Of a stretch of DNA of 14,243 bases, positions 1-6,237 are shown one piece after another. Position numbers and translations under genes: made by a program. The notes beneath the pieces were generated by a model. The model had not been told where the DNA came from, did not search any database, and saw nothing but the letters and a program-made list of their open reading frames with translations. The stretch lies in assembly GCA_002383605.1 (NCBI GenBank), contig DFYK01000121.1, positions 1-14,243 of the forward strand, given 5' to 3'. The stretch is from Proteiniphilum sp. UBA4084. Lineage in GTDB: Bacteria > Bacteroidota > Bacteroidia > Bacteroidales > Dysgonomonadaceae. Every line of letters begins with the position of its first letter. Position 1 is the stretch's first letter.

Positions 1-1191
1 AAGGCATACGGTACCGACCGGATGTACAAGGAGTTTATCGACGAATGCCACAAACGGGGTATCGCAGTGATCCTCGACGTGGTATACAACCATGCCACGG
101 GTGCCAATCCGTTTGCCAAAATGTGGTGGAACAGTACTGCCAATAAAACGTCAGACAACAATCCTTTTTTCAATATAGACGCACCCCACCCCTTTAGCGT
201 ATTTCACGATTTCAACCACAGTAACCCACTGGTACGTGATTTTGTAAAACGTAACCTTGAATTTTTACTGGACGAGTACAAGGTGGATGGTTTCCGTTTT
301 GACCTCAGCAAAGGTTTTACGCAAAAACAATCGTATGATGATGGGGTATTCAGGGTATATGATGCCAATCGGATTTCATATCTGAAGGAATACAATTCGG
401 CAATTAAGGCCAAAAAGGCGGATGCACTGGTCACTCTGGAGCATTTTGCCGACGACAAGGAAGAAACGGAGCTCTCCAACACAGGCATGATGGTGTGGCG
501 CAACAACAATGAAGCATATATGGAAGCAGCCATGGGTTGGAAAGACAAAACCGATTTCAGCAGAGCTTATTATGGCACCTCCACACGGCCGGCAAACAGC
601 CTGGTCAGTTATATGGAGAGCCACGACGAAGAACGGGCAGCTTATAAGCAGTCCCAATATGGAAATGGGATCCTGAAAACCAGTCTTGATGCCGGGATGT
701 CGCAACTAAGGACCAATGCAGCGTTCTTCTTCACCGTACCGGGTCCGAAAATGATCTGGCAGTTTGGGGAACTGGGATACGATATTTCGATTGATTATAA
801 CGGCAGAACCGGAAAGAAGCCGATAAAATGGGACTATTACGATATGCCCCAACGCAAACAGTTGCATGACACCTATGCCCGGCTGATGGAACTGAGAAAG
901 GATCACTCCGAGCTGTTCAACGCCACGGCGACCCTCAGCTGGCAAGTAACCCCTTCTTTCTGGGAACAGGGAAGATTTATTACACTCTCATCATTTGGAA
1001 ATGCGAAGCAGGTGGTGGTTGTGGGTAATTTCACCAACAATGTTTTGACTACCACCACCCCATTTCCAAAGACAGGCACGTGGTATAACTACATGAACCC
1101 GGGAGAGACACTGGATGTAATTTCAACGAATATGACAATAAAAGATATACCGGCAAACAGTTTCAGAATATATAGCACATTTCAGGACTAG
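1..1191 (+). CDS. GH13 alpha-amylase family glycoside hydrolase, 5' end missing
   Basis: This is the 3' part of a retaining alpha-glucan hydrolase of family GH13; the frame is open to the first base of the window, leaving 396 visible residues. All four GH13 signature regions are present. Region I is DVVYNH (D26-H31, numbering from the first visible codon), region II is GFRFD with R99 and the nucleophile D101, region III has the proton donor E147 in LEHF, and region IV has H208-D209 in ESHDEE. An all-beta C domain follows and ends in a short tail with no sorting domain visible. The N-terminal end, including signal peptide and any starch-binding domains, is outside the window, so localisation cannot be read. 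In Bacteroidota such enzymes usually sit at the end of a susCDE-type operon; that is inferred from the family. Substrate (starch, maltodextrin) is likely, exact specificity is not determined. Confidence 0.9.
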   Translation, partial: KAYGTDRMYKEFIDECHKRGIAVILDVVYNHATGANPFAKMWWNSTANKTSDNNPFFNIDAPHPFSVFHDFNHSNPLVRDFVKRNLEFLLDEYKVDGFRFDLSKGFTQKQSYDDGVFRVYDANRISYLKEYNSAIKAKKADALVTLEHFADDKEETELSNTGMMVWRNNNEAYMEAAMGWKDKTDFSRAYYGTSTRPANSLVSYMESHDEERAAYKQSQYGNGILKTSLDAGMSQLRTNAAFFFTVPGPKMIWQFGELGYDISIDYNGRTGKKPIKWDYYDMPQRKQLHDTYARLMELRKDHSELFNATATLSWQVTPSFWEQGRFITLSSFGNAKQVVVVGNFTNNVLTTTTPFPKTGTWYNYMNPGETLDVISTNMTIKDIPANSFRIYSTFQD

Positions 1192-1197
1192 ACCGTG

Positions 1198-1227
1198 TTG
1201 GGTTTCCTGAAACTTATGTTATCTTTG
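1198..1227 (+). promoter_or_regulatory. Bacteroidota-type promoter for the flavodoxin gene
   Basis: A -33 TTG (1198-1200) is followed after 19 bp by TATCTTTG (1220-1227), which fits the Bacteroidota -7 consensus TAnnTTTG. It begins only seven bases after the amylase stop codon, so the flavodoxin gene can be transcribed separately from the amylase. The predicted leader is about 20-25 nt. Confidence 0.6.
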
Positions 1228-1255
1228 CGAAACGAATAACGTTAAAATCACAGCA

Positions 1256-1762
1256 ATGAAATCGATAGCAATCATTTACGGGTCGAGTACCGAACATACA
1301 AAAAATGCAGCTGAAAAGATCGCTGCTCAACTGGCCGATTATGCCCCCACATTGTCTGATATTTATGATGGTGATGAAAGGCCATTCCTGTCGAATGAGG
1401 TACTAATTCTGGGAGTTTCCACCTGGGGTGTACAGGATCTGCAGGACGACTGGAATGATTTTTACCCGAAACTGGAGAAACTGGATCTCTCCGGCAAGAC
1501 AGTTGCCATTTTCGGAATGGGTGATGCGTCCATATATCCCAGTTCATTTGTGGATGCCATGGGTATCCTTTATGAGATTATCGTTGCGAAAGGTGCAACC
1601 GTCATTGGGCATGTTTCTACCGAAGGGTACGACTTTGAATACTCCAGGGCCGTTGTAGACGGCCAGTTTGTGGGTCTTCCACTCGACGACGACACAGAGC
1701 CGGAACTCACCGATGAGCGCATCGCCGCCTGGGTGGACATGCTGAAACCCTATTTGAAATAG
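1256..1762 (+). CDS. fldA: long-chain flavodoxin
   Basis: A small cytosolic FMN protein that carries low-potential electrons, for example to or from pyruvate:ferredoxin-type oxidoreductases or radical-SAM and reductive biosynthetic enzymes. The 168 residues match the long-chain flavodoxin length. The phosphate-binding loop is at G9-T15 (GSSTEHT), somewhat unlike the usual T/S-x-T-G-x-T. The two residues that sandwich the isoalloxazine ring are W57 (in WGVQDLQDDW) and Y94 (in GDASIYPSSF), and D90 is the usual acidic neighbour. The insertion that defines the long-chain class follows. It has its own promoter and its last 13 bp overlap the end of the convergent GH13 gene. It is not functionally tied to starch breakdown in any way I can see. 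Confidence 0.93.
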   Translation: MKSIAIIYGSSTEHTKNAAEKIAAQLADYAPTLSDIYDGDERPFLSNEVLILGVSTWGVQDLQDDWNDFYPKLEKLDLSGKTVAIFGMGDASIYPSSFVDAMGILYEIIVAKGATVIGHVSTEGYDFEYSRAVVDGQFVGLPLDDDTEPELTDERIAAWVDMLKPYLK

Positions 1763-3126
1763 ATTTTATATTCCCACGGACCGAATTCCATCACTTGGGT
1801 GCCGGTAACGGCCGATGAATCGGGAAAGGAGAAAAATTCCTTTCCGGGTATCTCTTCGTGAAAGGTTGCTGCAACCGGCTTATTACTCAGGTTAAAAACA
1901 GCGACGATCTCATCTTCTGTGCCGGTTCGTCTGAACGACCAGACGCTTTCCGGCCGGTCATTGGCAATCTCGCTCAATTCACCCGCCTTTTCCGGTGTTT
2001 GTAATGCCTTGTGCTGTTTCCTGAATTCATTCAGCTTTTGGTAGAAAGCGGTGAATCCTTGCGGATCGGTCCAATCGATCAGATCCTTCTCAAAAAACTG
2101 CAACCGACGATTGAAACCTGCCTCCTGGCCACTGTATATCAAAGGAATACCCGGGAGCACATAGGTGAGCGCCGCAAAAGTTTTTGCAGCTTCTCCCATG
2201 CGTTCAAATTCAGTCCCGCTCCACGAATTCTCGTCGTGATTCGAAGTAAAAAACATGGGCACCGCGTATGGAGCAAAACGTTCGTGCATTCTTTGCAGGG
2301 AAGCCCGGAGAGAATCCGCATTTTCCTTTCCCTGAGCCACCATGTTCATCTTGTGATGGAAATCCCAGGCATAATAGGCATCGAAAGCCGTCTCATTCAA
2401 CTCCGGCTTTTCTGCTTCAGCAAGCAGAAAGATATCAGGATTCAACGCTGTGAGGGAGTCTTTGGCAGTTGTCCAGAAATCGGTGGGTATTTCACCCGCC
2501 ACATCACAACGAAAGCCGTCGATGCCGATCTCCCTGATCCAGTATTGCATGGCAGCAATCATCGCAGCACGCATTGGTGGCTGGTTGTAATCGAGTTGCG
2601 CGATATCTGTCCAGTCATACATCACATTCAGGTTTCCCAAGCTGTCCCTGACATACCATTCGGGATGTGCATCCACCCACACGGCATCGCGTGAGGTATG
2701 GTTTGCCACCCAGTCGAGAATCACCCTCATATCCAGATCATGTGCCTTCCTGACCACCGCTTTGAAATCGTCCAACGTCCCAAATTCCTCGTTTATGCCC
2801 GTATAGTTTTTAATGGAATAATAGCTTCCCAGGTTACCTTTCCTGTCTTTCTCACCAATGGGCTGTATGGGCATAAACCAAAGAATGTCCACACCCAGTT
2901 CCTTTAACCGAGGCAGATTGGCTGCAAAAGCGTTGAAAGTCCCTTCTGGCGTATACTGACGGGTATTTACCTCATAGATCACCGCATCGTATACCCATTC
3001 CGGATGTTTGCCGGTTGCTGTAACCTCTTTCTTTTTCTCTCCCGGCTGATTGCCGCAGGATATCAACAAGGCCAGTGCGGCAAATAAAAAGACAGTCGTG
3101 AAAATGTGAATCTGTTTTTGTTTCAT
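1750..3126 (-). CDS. GH13 alpha-amylase/neopullulanase-like lipoprotein
   Basis: A 458-residue GH13 enzyme expected to hydrolyse alpha-1,4 (possibly alpha-1,6) bonds in maltodextrins. I chose the ATG at 3124-3126 because it starts a clean lipoprotein signal: a K/H-bearing n-region, a hydrophobic stretch and a lipobox LLISC with the lipid-bearing C24; an in-frame ATG 11 codons upstream (3157-3159) would add a polar lead. After the cysteine comes GNQPGEKKKEV, without a convincing Bacteroidota surface-export signal, so a periplasm-facing anchor is more likely. Catalytic regions: DWVANH (D138), GFRCD (nucleophile D208), LAEAE (acid E237), SNHD (D298). A short beta C domain follows. It lies downstream of the permease on the same strand, which suggests it works on oligosaccharides on their way to import. 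It is a different GH13 lineage from the partial enzyme at the window start. Confidence 0.9.
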   Translation of the reverse strand: MKQKQIHIFTTVFLFAALALLISCGNQPGEKKKEVTATGKHPEWVYDAVIYEVNTRQYTPEGTFNAFAANLPRLKELGVDILWFMPIQPIGEKDRKGNLGSYYSIKNYTGINEEFGTLDDFKAVVRKAHDLDMRVILDWVANHTSRDAVWVDAHPEWYVRDSLGNLNVMYDWTDIAQLDYNQPPMRAAMIAAMQYWIREIGIDGFRCDVAGEIPTDFWTTAKDSLTALNPDIFLLAEAEKPELNETAFDAYYAWDFHHKMNMVAQGKENADSLRASLQRMHERFAPYAVPMFFTSNHDENSWSGTEFERMGEAAKTFAALTYVLPGIPLIYSGQEAGFNRRLQFFEKDLIDWTDPQGFTAFYQKLNEFRKQHKALQTPEKAGELSEIANDRPESVWSFRRTGTEDEIVAVFNLSNKPVAATFHEEIPGKEFFSFPDSSAVTGTQVMEFGPWEYKIYFK

Positions 3127-3208
3127 ATGTAAATATGTTAACCTGTGATTAATTCTCATCTGCGGCTTTCACCTAAACCGCTGTATGTATCAAATCTTTA
3201 CTTCAAAA

Positions 3209-3263
3209 GCTGATGGCTGATGGCTGACAGCTGATAGCTGACGGCTAAAACTGATAGCTTACA
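3209..3263. repeat. heptanucleotide tandem repeat, consensus GCTGAYR
   Basis: Five consecutive seven-base units read GCTGATG, GCTGATG, GCTGACA, GCTGATA and GCTGACG (3209-3243). They are followed by degenerate units GCTAAAA (3244-3250), CTGATA lacking its first base (3251-3256) and GCTTACA (3257-3263). Variation is confined to positions 6 and 7 of the unit in the five good copies. The array fills part of the gap between the permease stop and the GH13 lipoprotein start and encodes nothing recognisable. It has no self-complementary arms, so it is not a terminator hairpin. Confidence 0.85.
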
Positions 3264-3276
3264 AACGACCGCTCAT

Positions 3277-4806
3277 TTATTTCCCCTGCAACCTGTACAC
3301 ATCGTCCCGATCCTGTACCCAGAAGACACTGACTGCACCCAGGATGAGTGAGCAGCCTGCCAGCACCAGCGTGAGGATAACCCTGCCATGGAAAAGCTCG
3401 CTGGTGATAAACCCGAGGATGCTGGCTGCCAGAATTTGCGGAATGACAATAAAGAAATTAAAAATACCCATGTAGGTTCCCATCTTGTCGGCCGGCAACG
3501 AACCGGTGAGGATGGCATAAGGCATGGAAAGGATGCTGCCCCAGGCAAAGCCCACACCAATCATGGGTATCAGCAGCAAGTTGGGGTCGGTGATGAAGAA
3601 GAGAGAGATAAAAGAGATGCCTCCCAGAGCCAGAGCAATGGCGTGGGTTGCCTTGCGACCGATCTGTTTTGCAATGACCGGCAACAGAAATGCACTCAAT
3701 GCCGATACGCCGTTGTAAACGGCAAACAGTACCCCCACCCAGTTGGCTCCCTGATTGTAGAGCGCGGAGGCAGAGTCGGTAGTCCCATACACATGTTGGG
3801 TAATGGCGGGGGTAGTATAAATCCACATGGCATAAAAAGCCAGCCAGGAGAAAAACTGTACAATGGCCAGTTGACCCATGGTCCTGGGCATATGCAGCAA
3901 GTCGTTCATGATGCCTACCATTCCCTTCGGGTCAGGCGATTTTTTGGTAATTGCTGAAGAGAGAAGCAAGATCAAACCGAACGCAAGCAACAGGCCGGCC
4001 ACAATAAAAAGCTGCCCGTTTTGCCTGCCTAGCGGGGTAGCCATAATCAGTAACGTGGTAGCCACACCGACAAGTGTCCAGACAGCCCCTCTTTTCAGAA
4101 ACTGAGACGAGGTTACCGGCGCTTTGATCTCTGCTTTCAAGCCGGTAGTTTTTTCTTTCTCTGCCTCAAAGGCAGCCAATTCTTCGGGGGAATACTCTTT
4201 GGTGGTAAGCACTGTATAGAGAACCGACAAGAAGAGCACGACCGCACCGATATAAAACGAAAGCTTTACCGAAAGCGGAATAAGCCCTTCGGCAGCTGTA
4301 TTGGGTACACCAAACCAGTTTGTGAGAATATAAGGCAGTGCCGATGCAATCACAGCGCCAGTTCCAATAAAGAAGCTTTGCATGGCGAAGCCCATGGTTC
4401 GCTGTTCCGAAGGAAGGTTGTCTCCCACAAAAGCCCTGAACGGCTCCATGGAAATGTTGATGGAGGCATCCATGATCCACAGCATCCCCGCAGCTATCCA
4501 GAGTGAAGGCGAATTGGGCATAAATAAAAGCGCCAGTGTGGTAAAGACTGCTCCCATCATGAAATAGGGGCGCCGGCGACCAAAACGGTTCCAGGTCTTG
4601 TCGCTCAGATGGCCGATGATGGGTTGTACAATTAAACCGGTAATGGGAGCTGCGATCCAGAGCACCGGAATATCTTCTACCCGCGCTCCGAGCGTTTCAA
4701 ATATGCGGCTCACATTTGCGTTCTGCAAAGCAAAGCCAAATTGAATACCCAAAAATCCGAAACTCATGTTCCAGATCTCCCAGAAAGAAAGTCGTCTCTT
4801 CTTCAT
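3277..4806 (-). CDS. SLC45/GPH-type MFS sugar permease (putative maltose/oligosaccharide importer)
   Basis: An inner-membrane secondary transporter of 509 residues with about twelve hydrophobic segments, probably a proton symporter. The MFS loop 2-3 signature is visible as G65-x3-D69-x6-G76-R-R-R-P80 (GHLSDKTWNRFGRRRP), the form typical of SLC45 and glycoside-pentoside-hexuronide sugar carriers. A hydrophilic charged loop of about 30 residues near 200-235 separates the two six-helix halves. Its neighbours, a LacI regulator upstream and a GH13 lipoprotein downstream on the same strand, point to maltose or short maltodextrins as substrate; this is inference from context. The start ATG at 4804-4806 is followed by a short basic n-region and the first helix. 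Expression is probably controlled from the 179-bp gap upstream, which holds a -7 box and a LacI-type palindrome. Confidence 0.87.
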   Translation of the reverse strand: MKKRRLSFWEIWNMSFGFLGIQFGFALQNANVSRIFETLGARVEDIPVLWIAAPITGLIVQPIIGHLSDKTWNRFGRRRPYFMMGAVFTTLALLFMPNSPSLWIAAGMLWIMDASINISMEPFRAFVGDNLPSEQRTMGFAMQSFFIGTGAVIASALPYILTNWFGVPNTAAEGLIPLSVKLSFYIGAVVLFLSVLYTVLTTKEYSPEELAAFEAEKEKTTGLKAEIKAPVTSSQFLKRGAVWTLVGVATTLLIMATPLGRQNGQLFIVAGLLLAFGLILLLSSAITKKSPDPKGMVGIMNDLLHMPRTMGQLAIVQFFSWLAFYAMWIYTTPAITQHVYGTTDSASALYNQGANWVGVLFAVYNGVSALSAFLLPVIAKQIGRKATHAIALALGGISFISLFFITDPNLLLIPMIGVGFAWGSILSMPYAILTGSLPADKMGTYMGIFNFFIVIPQILAASILGFITSELFHGRVILTLVLAGCSLILGAVSVFWVQDRDDVYRLQGK

Positions 4807-4887
4807 GTCGTATGATAATATTGATGATCTAAGTCCAGTGCTTTTTTAAGGATACACGACGATGGCAACCGATTCATATAGAACAGG

Positions 4888-4913
4888 CAAATATACACTT
4901 CTTTCAGTAACAA
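4888..4913 (-). promoter_or_regulatory. putative promoter of the permease-amylase operon
   Basis: Read on the - strand, TATATTTG (4895-4888) is a perfect match to the Bacteroidota -7 box TAnnTTTG. The nearest TTG (4913-4911) lies 15 bp upstream, shorter than the usual 19-21, so the -33 assignment is weak. The implied leader is about 75 nt. Confidence 0.45.
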
Positions 4914-4949
4914 CGTCGCTTTTCTTAAACTACAAAACAGCTATTTTTT

Positions 4950-4967
4950 TGTGCAAACGAATGCACA
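4950..4967. promoter_or_regulatory. candidate LacI-family operator
   Basis: The 18-bp sequence TGTGCAAACGAATGCACA has perfect six-base arms (TGTGCA/TGCACA) and a central CG dinucleotide, the layout of LacI/GalR-family operators, where the hinge-helix leucine enters the minor groove at the centre. Fourteen of 18 positions are symmetric. It lies 19 bp beyond the end of lacI and about 55 bp upstream of the permease -7 box. On the transcribed (-) strand it is followed by a run of A, not T, so it is not an intrinsic terminator. Confidence 0.6.
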
Positions 4968-4985
4968 TCTTTTGGATACGAATTA

Positions 4986-6005
4986 CTATTGAACAACTTC
5001 CCTGGTGGAGCCTTTCAATACGAGTTCTGTCTTGATAAGCCGGCTCACCACGCCGGGTTTTGTTTCTTTTCCTTCAATGCGGTTGATAAGTAAACGGGCT
5101 GCCACTTTTCCCATTTCAAAGCCATGCTGGTCGACTGTTGTCAGTGTGGGATCGGTCACCTCCGTAATATAACTATTGGTAAATCCGCAAACTGAAATAT
5201 CTTCGGGGATTCTATAACCGGCCGATTTGACAATCTGCATGCAGTAGGCAGCCACTTCATCATTGATACAAAAGAAAGCATCGAGAAGAGAATCCGATTT
5301 CAATAATTTGGGCACAATCTCTCTTGCCAGATCAACTGTATCGCAAATTCGGCTGAGATTTTTATCGACCGGAAGTTTATTTTTCCGCAATGCATCTTCA
5401 TAGCCCATGCGCCGATTGTTGGCGATGGGCATAGAAGGTGTGGATCCCAGAAAAGCAATCCGCTGACAACCCGTGTGAATCATATGTTCCACGGCATTGT
5501 AGGCGCCGGCATAATCATCTACGACCACTTTGTCGGTATTTATCCCTGTGCAGATGCGGTCGAAAAAAACGAGATGCACATCATTGTCGATGATTTCCTG
5601 AAAGTGATCGAACTTTTCTGTTGTCTTCGATTGGGAAGCCAGGATTCCGCATACCCGTGCATCGAGCAGGGTTTCCACACTTCTCACCTCCCTGGCATAA
5701 TCTTCGTTGGAGTGACAGAAGAGCAGGTTGTATCCTTCGCTTTCTGCTTCCTGCTGTATGCCGGCCAGCACGGTAGAAAAAAAATAGTGTACTATTTCGG
5801 GTACGATCACGCCAATGGTGGTATTGCGGTTGGTACGCAACTGCATAGCCAGTGTATTGGGTTTATACTTGTGGGTCTCGGCATATTCTTGTACCAGCGC
5901 CCTGGTTTCGGCACTGATAGCAGGATGATTCTTCATCGCGCGTGACACGGTGGAGGGTGAAAGGTTGAGCGCTTTCGCGATATCTTTTAAGGTGATTTGG
6001 CTCAT
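4986..6005 (-). CDS. LacI-family transcriptional regulator
   Basis: A 339-residue DNA-binding regulator, expected to be a dimer or tetramer whose periplasmic-binding-protein-like domain senses a sugar. The N-terminal helix-turn-helix is at residues 4-26 (ITLKDIAKALNLSPSTVSRA). The hinge (NTLAMQLR, 50-57) places Leu56 exactly where LacI has its minor-groove leucine. The effector domain runs from about 62 to 330, with the family's IGVIVPE opening and a TTVDQ motif near the end. The reading frame stays open for another 115 codons upstream, but those codons lie antisense to the arginine deiminase start and have no family similarity; the ATG at 6003-6005 begins exactly at the helix-turn-helix. It is followed on the same strand by the permease and amylase, its likely targets. 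Effector unproven, maltose or maltodextrin being the best guess. Confidence 0.9.
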   Translation of the reverse strand: MSQITLKDIAKALNLSPSTVSRAMKNHPAISAETRALVQEYAETHKYKPNTLAMQLRTNRNTTIGVIVPEIVHYFFSTVLAGIQQEAESEGYNLLFCHSNEDYAREVRSVETLLDARVCGILASQSKTTEKFDHFQEIIDNDVHLVFFDRICTGINTDKVVVDDYAGAYNAVEHMIHTGCQRIAFLGSTPSMPIANNRRMGYEDALRKNKLPVDKNLSRICDTVDLAREIVPKLLKSDSLLDAFFCINDEVAAYCMQIVKSAGYRIPEDISVCGFTNSYITEVTDPTLTTVDQHGFEMGKVAARLLINRIEGKETKPGVVSRLIKTELVLKGSTREVVQ

Positions 6006-6031
6006 AAGTACGTTCTGAAAATATACAATCT

Positions 6032-6039
6032 CAAAAATA
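6032..6039 (-). promoter_or_regulatory. -7 box of lacI
   Basis: On the - strand TATTTTTG (6039-6032) matches TAnnTTTG, 26 bases ahead of the lacI ATG. The closest TTTG on that strand (6067-6064) is 24 bp upstream, longer than usual, so only the -7 element is well supported. Confidence 0.4.
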
Positions 6040-6099
6040 GTAAAAAAAAAGAAGAAACATCGGCAAAGATGAAAAAACGAGATATTATTCATGCTGAAA

Positions 6100-6130
6100 T
6101 TGGCGAATCTTCTTAAATTGTATACTTTTG
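6100..6130 (+). promoter_or_regulatory. Bacteroidota-type promoter for arginine deiminase
   Basis: TTG (6100-6102), a 20-bp spacer and TACTTTTG (6123-6130) make a good -33/-7 pair. Transcription would start near 6137, giving a leader of about 95 nt, long for this phylum, that contains the upstream ORF and stem described below. Confidence 0.6.
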
Positions 6131-6153
6131 TCTCAATTAAAACGAACTTGGCA

Positions 6154-6217
6154 GGTATGCCCGGCGGATGCCATGGAGCAGGGTCCTCCAATGAAAATAA
6201 CGAAACGGGCATTAACC
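6154..6217 (+). other. long-range RNA stem in the arginine deiminase leader
   Basis: ATGCCCG (6157-6163) is perfectly complementary to CGGGCAT (6206-6212), and GGT (6154-6156) can extend it with ACC (6215-6217) across a two-base bulge. Inside lies a smaller possible hairpin, GGAG (6175-6178) with CTCC (6186-6189). The left arm includes the ATG of the upstream ORF. It matches no riboswitch class I know. Confidence 0.4.
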
Positions 6218-6237
6218 ATAACACACGTATGAAATGA
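6157..6237 (+). CDS. possible 26-residue upstream ORF coupled to arginine deiminase
   Basis: An ATG at 6157 opens a 26-codon frame whose TGA (6235-6237) overlaps the deiminase start codon as ATGA, the classical arrangement for translational coupling. The peptide begins MPGGCHGAGSS and ends NHNTRMK; it is rich in Gly and Asn and has a single Arg, so it does not look like an arginine-run attenuator peptide. No strong ribosome binding site precedes it. An internal in-frame ATG at 6229 could also be used. Chance occurrence cannot be excluded from one sequence. Confidence 0.25.
   Translation: MPGGCHGAGSSNENNETGINHNTRMK

Noticed and set aside
2011..2694. 227-codon open frame on the + strand opposite the GH13 lipoprotein gene
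   Set aside because: Its sequence is the low-logic His/Arg/Ile-rich type typical of an antisense shadow, and the opposite strand has a complete catalytic GH13 enzyme.
3388..3957. 189-codon open frame on the + strand opposite the permease
   Set aside because: Antisense of transmembrane codons; no domain, no promoter, no start context, and the permease frame is continuous and well supported.
4943..4967. lacI intrinsic terminator made of the TGTGCA/TGCACA palindrome and the homopolymer run
   Set aside because: For - strand transcription the run after the hairpin is A, not U, and the stem is only six bases; the CG-centred form fits an operator better.
6154..6217. Known riboswitch (guanidine or amino-acid class) ahead of arginine deiminase
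   Set aside because: None of the conserved core motifs I know for these classes can be read here, so only an unclassified stem is reported.
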